Assembly (NCBI GenBank): GCA_030640905.1
Contig: DAOWIM010000317.1
Coordinates: 1-7,981, forward strand
DNA length: 7,981 bases
DNA from: a bacterium
GTDB taxonomy: Bacteria > Zixibacteria > MSB-5A5 > GN15 > FEB-12
Direction of reading: 5' to 3'
Shown here: piece after piece, positions 5,069-7,981 of the stretch
Position numbering within the stretch: the stretch's first letter is position 1
How the letters are laid out: the number at the start of each line of letters is the position of its first letter
Translations under genes and position numbers: made by a program
The notes under the pieces: model-generated
The model's input: only the letters and a program-made list of their open reading frames with translations
Told to the model about the DNA's origin: nothing
The model's database searches: none

Positions 5069-7981
5069 TCAACTCGTCAGGCGGGCCAACCGCGCCTTCG
5101 CTTCTCGGATCGCATCGATCTCAATATCAGCTTCACCCCAATATTTGAGGACTTCCGAATACGCCTTCACCGCTTCGTCGTTCTCCCCAAGACCTTCGCA
5201 TGCTCGACCATAGTAATAACGGCTGGTGAGATAAGTGTAGGCACCTGTCGATTGTCTCTCCGGTTCAAGAACCCACAACAGTAGCTCCTTGCCCTTGTCG
5301 AATTTTCCAGTCTCAATATAGAGCGTGGCCAATTGTTTGGAGTTGTCAACGTTACCTTGTGGGCCAAGAGCCGCATCTATCATCTTTCGCTGAGCCGCGA
5401 TCATTCTTGTCGTATCGGCAGCGGCGTTGGCATCAAACACCTCCTCAAGAGCGTCAACCAATCCCCATATTTCTGAGGGCAAGCGGGAGCGCATTTCTGC
5501 TATGTCTTTTTCAAAAAGAACCCGCACACTATCGCCGTTTCGAGGGTCCAACTCAACCAGGCCAAACGAATAGCTAAAACGATTCATCGGCAGGTACCAT
5601 CCGTAGCTCTGGTCAAGATAATACCGCGCACTGTCGGCCATCTTGAAATAATGAAAATACATCCCCAGAGACGAATAAGAACCGGCAATGCGAGCGCTAT
5701 CACCACTCGCCAGTGCTTGTTCGAGGGAAAGATGGCGAAACCGAATACCTGCCACAAAGTTCCCTTGCCAGTTTTCTATATTGGCTCGATACCTGTAGTA
5801 ATTTCTCAGCCTGAAGGCATCATCCCGAACCAGATCCCCGTAGCGATCAGCGTAGTACCGAGCGCTGTCGAACATGCGGGCCCGAATAGAGAAACTATAT
5901 AGCTGACGGTATGGGGCGGAGTTGTCCGGAAAACGCTCGATTATGAGCCGATACTGTTCAGCCGACTCGTCAAAGCGACCCAGATCTTCCAGAATCGAGG
6001 CTAAGCTAAAATAACCAGACGGCGATTTGGAATGATATTGGATAAGCCTGCGACTATACTTAAGCGCCTTATCAAAATCGTGATATTGTGCCGCCATCTC
6101 GGCATAGCTACCTAAAACCAACGCGGATGACGGATCAATAGCCAGAGCCGTGTCCAACTGGGCAAATATCCTGAGTGTATCGCCCGTGAAAGCTCCGATA
6201 AACAAGGCATAAATTGTCCGTCCCTCCTTGTCGTCCGGATAGGCGTTGACAAACGCTTCCATCTTGGCAAAAGCAGCGTCGAACTCGCCCTTTAACCAGA
6301 CATCGGTATATGCATCCAGCAGAGATCTTTCTCGAGGTGGCAAAGAGTTCTCAAGTTCTTTGGCCTTCGCAAAGTACGGCCTGCCTTCCTGACCCTTATT
6401 TTGGAATGCGTACGCCATACCCAGGCGCATATATGGCAGAGCAAATGTCGAGTCGAGAGCAACCGCCTGCTCAAACTTGTCGATGGCATCCTCCCAGAGA
6501 CCGTTGAATAGATAATCCACGCCTTCCAGATACAGTCGATAAGCTTGGGGGGATGATGATGTGTAATCGGTCACGCTGCGGTCGGATGCAAGGAACTCAC
6601 TAATATCAAGCGAGGCCGCGATCTTGGCCGTCAGGCTGTCCACCAACGTAAACGGATCTTCACCGACAACTTTCTCAGCCAGAACGATATTGCCCGAAAC
6701 AGCATCTTCCATCCTCGCATCAATTCTGATCTTGTCACCAAGCTTATAGTACGCACCCGAGAGGATATTGCGCGCTCCAAGAGACTGAGCCGCCTGCACA
6801 CATTGCATATGGGTGTGGTTGATACGCTGTTCGCTATCAAGGCAATCGAGAACTCGTTCACGACTGATCAACCTGAGTGATTTCCCCTGAGCCAGATCGG
6901 TCAGGAAAATCTCCGGCAGACCTGTCTGTAGCCAGTCGAGGTCTGCATCACCGGTCTTGTTCTCAAAGCCGAGAATAGCCAGACTGTTTTCGCCAGCCTG
7001 CAACTCTACCGAGCCTTCTTGCTCATCCTCCAGTATTCCCGAGATAAGCGCCGCCAGCAGTATCACTGCAAAGAATGAGATAACAGCTACACGTTTCCAT
7101 CGCTTGTACCAAGGACTAGCATTGGCTGCTGTCACTCCAGTAGTCACGCCCGAAATGCTATCGGTCACGCCACTATCGACCTGCCGACGCAAACTCCTCA
7201 AATCGAGAACAAGGTCCCGGGTGTTCTGGTATCGATCATTGGCATTTTTCTGCAGGCACTTGTCAATAATCCGCTCAAGCTCAGAGGGAATCTCAGCGTT
7301 CTTCGTTCGAGGTGGCTCGTGACGTGATTCGAGAATCTTAGCCAGCGTAGAGACCTGTGTCCCGCCATCAAACGGCAACTCTCCGGTCACCATCCGATAA
7401 AGAAGTATCCCAAATGAAAACAGGTCCGAACGCGCATCAACAGGTTTTCCCTGTGCTTGTTCCGGTGACATATACGACACCGTCCCCAGAATTTTCCCGG
7501 CTCGTGTAAGTTCTTTCGATATCGTTGCCGTTCCATCGGAGGTCTCGTCGCCGAGACCTGAGTCGAACGGTTTGGCTAATCCAAAGTCGAGGATTCTCGG
7601 ATCACCCTCGGCGTTGATCATGATATTGTCTGCTTTGATATCACGATGCACGATACCCAGCTTATGCGCCGCGGCCAGACCCGAAGCAATTTTCTCGCTG
7701 AGACGAAGCACCTCTGTCAACCCCGGCTTACTGTCGCGCAGATACTCCGTCAACTGCTCGCCTTCGATGTACTCGGTCACAATATAGTGAAGCTCTCGGT
7801 CGGACTCCGGCAACACTGCCGAACCGATATCATGGATACTCATCACGCCGGGATGATTTATCCGCGCAGCCATCCGGGCCTCACGGGTGAACCGCTCCCT
7901 GCGTTCAGCATCGTCAAAGAATTCAGAGACGAGGATTTTCAGCCCGACCTGACGGCCGAGCTTCGTATCCTCTGCCAGAAA
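5069..7981 (-). CDS. PknB-like Ser/Thr kinase with TM helix, TolB-like domain and TPRs, 5' partial
   Basis: The frame stays open to the right edge, giving 970 visible residues; the ATG at 7873 is internal, because the 36 codons before it encode kinase subdomains II-III. Visible numbering from base 7981: ATP-binding Lys15 (VGLK), helix-C Glu34 (TREAR), catalytic loop HRDIKADN (112-119, Asp114), DFG 132-134, SPE 172-174. All key residues are present, so the kinase should be active; the glycine-rich loop is outside the window. A basic segment (YKRWKR) then a single transmembrane helix (297-316) put the kinase in the cytoplasm and the remainder outside. Residues about 332-466 resemble TolB-N/FlgO-type domains (NSLAILGFENKTG...LDWLQTGLPE). 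From about 479 to the end run degenerate TPR units, e.g. AIDKFEQAVALDSTFALPY. TPRs usually bind proteins or peptides, so a signal-sensing or scaffold role is inferred. The substrates are unknown; the MFS gene follows on the same strand. Confidence 0.93.
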   Translation of the reverse strand, partial: FLAEDTKLGRQVGLKILVSEFFDDAERRERFTREARMAARINHPGVMSIHDIGSAVLPESDRELHYIVTEYIEGEQLTEYLRDSKPGLTEVLRLSEKIASGLAAAHKLGIVHRDIKADNIMINAEGDPRILDFGLAKPFDSGLGDETSDGTATISKELTRAGKILGTVSYMSPEQAQGKPVDARSDLFSFGILLYRMVTGELPFDGGTQVSTLAKILESRHEPPRTKNAEIPSELERIIDKCLQKNANDRYQNTRDLVLDLRSLRRQVDSGVTDSISGVTTGVTAANASPWYKRWKRVAVISFFAVILLAALISGILEDEQEGSVELQAGENSLAILGFENKTGDADLDWLQTGLPEIFLTDLAQGKSLRLISRERVLDCLDSEQRINHTHMQCVQAAQSLGARNILSGAYYKLGDKIRIDARMEDAVSGNIVLAEKVVGEDPFTLVDSLTAKIAASLDISEFLASDRSVTDYTSSSPQAYRLYLEGVDYLFNGLWEDAIDKFEQAVALDSTFALPYMRLGMAYAFQNKGQEGRPYFAKAKELENSLPPRERSLLDAYTDVWLKGEFDAAFAKMEAFVNAYPDDKEGRTIYALFIGAFTGDTLRIFAQLDTALAIDPSSALVLGSYAEMAAQYHDFDKALKYSRRLIQYHSKSPSGYFSLASILEDLGRFDESAEQYRLIIERFPDNSAPYRQLYSFSIRARMFDSARYYADRYGDLVRDDAFRLRNYYRYRANIENWQGNFVAGIRFRHLSLEQALASGDSARIAGSYSSLGMYFHYFKMADSARYYLDQSYGWYLPMNRFSYSFGLVELDPRNGDSVRVLFEKDIAEMRSRLPSEIWGLVDALEEVFDANAAADTTRMIAAQRKMIDAALGPQGNVDNSKQLATLYIETGKFDKGKELLLWVLEPERQSTGAYTYLTSRYYYGRACEGLGENDEAVKAYSEVLKYWGEADIEIDAIREAKARLARLTS

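Noticed and set aside
5069..7873. ATG at 7873 as the start of the kinase
   Set aside because: It falls after the ATP-binding Lys and the helix-C Glu; the frame continues to the window edge with clear kinase sequence.
1..7981. CRISPR array, tRNA/rRNA gene, insertion sequence, prophage or defence island
   Set aside because: I found no regularly spaced repeats, no cloverleaf or rRNA-like segment, no transposase or integrase, and no terminal inverted repeats.

Overview
The window carries four protein genes and little else. It looks like a chromosomal segment of an uncultured-type bacterium, most likely from the FCB superphylum or a neighbouring candidate phylum (Zixibacteria-like is my best guess, from recall of protein style only). 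Three things suggest this: large secreted proteins rich in Asp, Tyr and Trp that end in a 'YPNP...SG.YYY.I...GKLVII' sorting-type domain; a PknB-like kinase fused to a TolB-like/TPR region; and no Shine-Dalgarno motif at either start codon that can be seen. Base composition looks moderate and even throughout, with no sign of a mobile element.

Region 1 (1-3737, + strand) holds two tandem paralogues. The first is cut by the left edge, so only its C-terminal 365 residues are present. The second is complete (876 aa) and has a signal peptide. They share a C-terminal half made of a Pro-rich hinge, a fibronectin-III-like segment and a C-terminal sorting/FlgD-Ig-like domain. Only 6 bases separate them. 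A strong terminator-like hairpin followed by five T lies 28 bases after the first stop codon, which puts it inside the signal-peptide codons of the second gene. This is the most unusual feature of the window.

Region 2 (3730-4959, - strand) is a 12-helix MFS transporter of the drug/proton antiporter type. Its 3' end overlaps the second secreted-protein gene by 8 bases, tail to tail. A plausible promoter sits directly on its start codon, so its mRNA may be leaderless.

Region 3 (5069-7981, - strand) is a membrane-anchored Ser/Thr protein kinase, cut by the right edge before its glycine-rich loop. The visible part runs: kinase domain, Ser/Thr-rich linker, one transmembrane helix, TolB-N/FlgO-like domain, long TPR array. 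It lies 109 bases upstream of the transporter on the same strand. The intervening hairpin and promoter candidate suggest the two are at least partly transcribed separately.

The secreted proteins probably act at or outside the cell surface and the kinase probably senses or scaffolds through its TPR region, but nothing in the sequence links the four genes in one pathway. I see no RNA gene, CRISPR array, insertion sequence or recognisable defence system, and no gene-free stretch longer than 109 bases.
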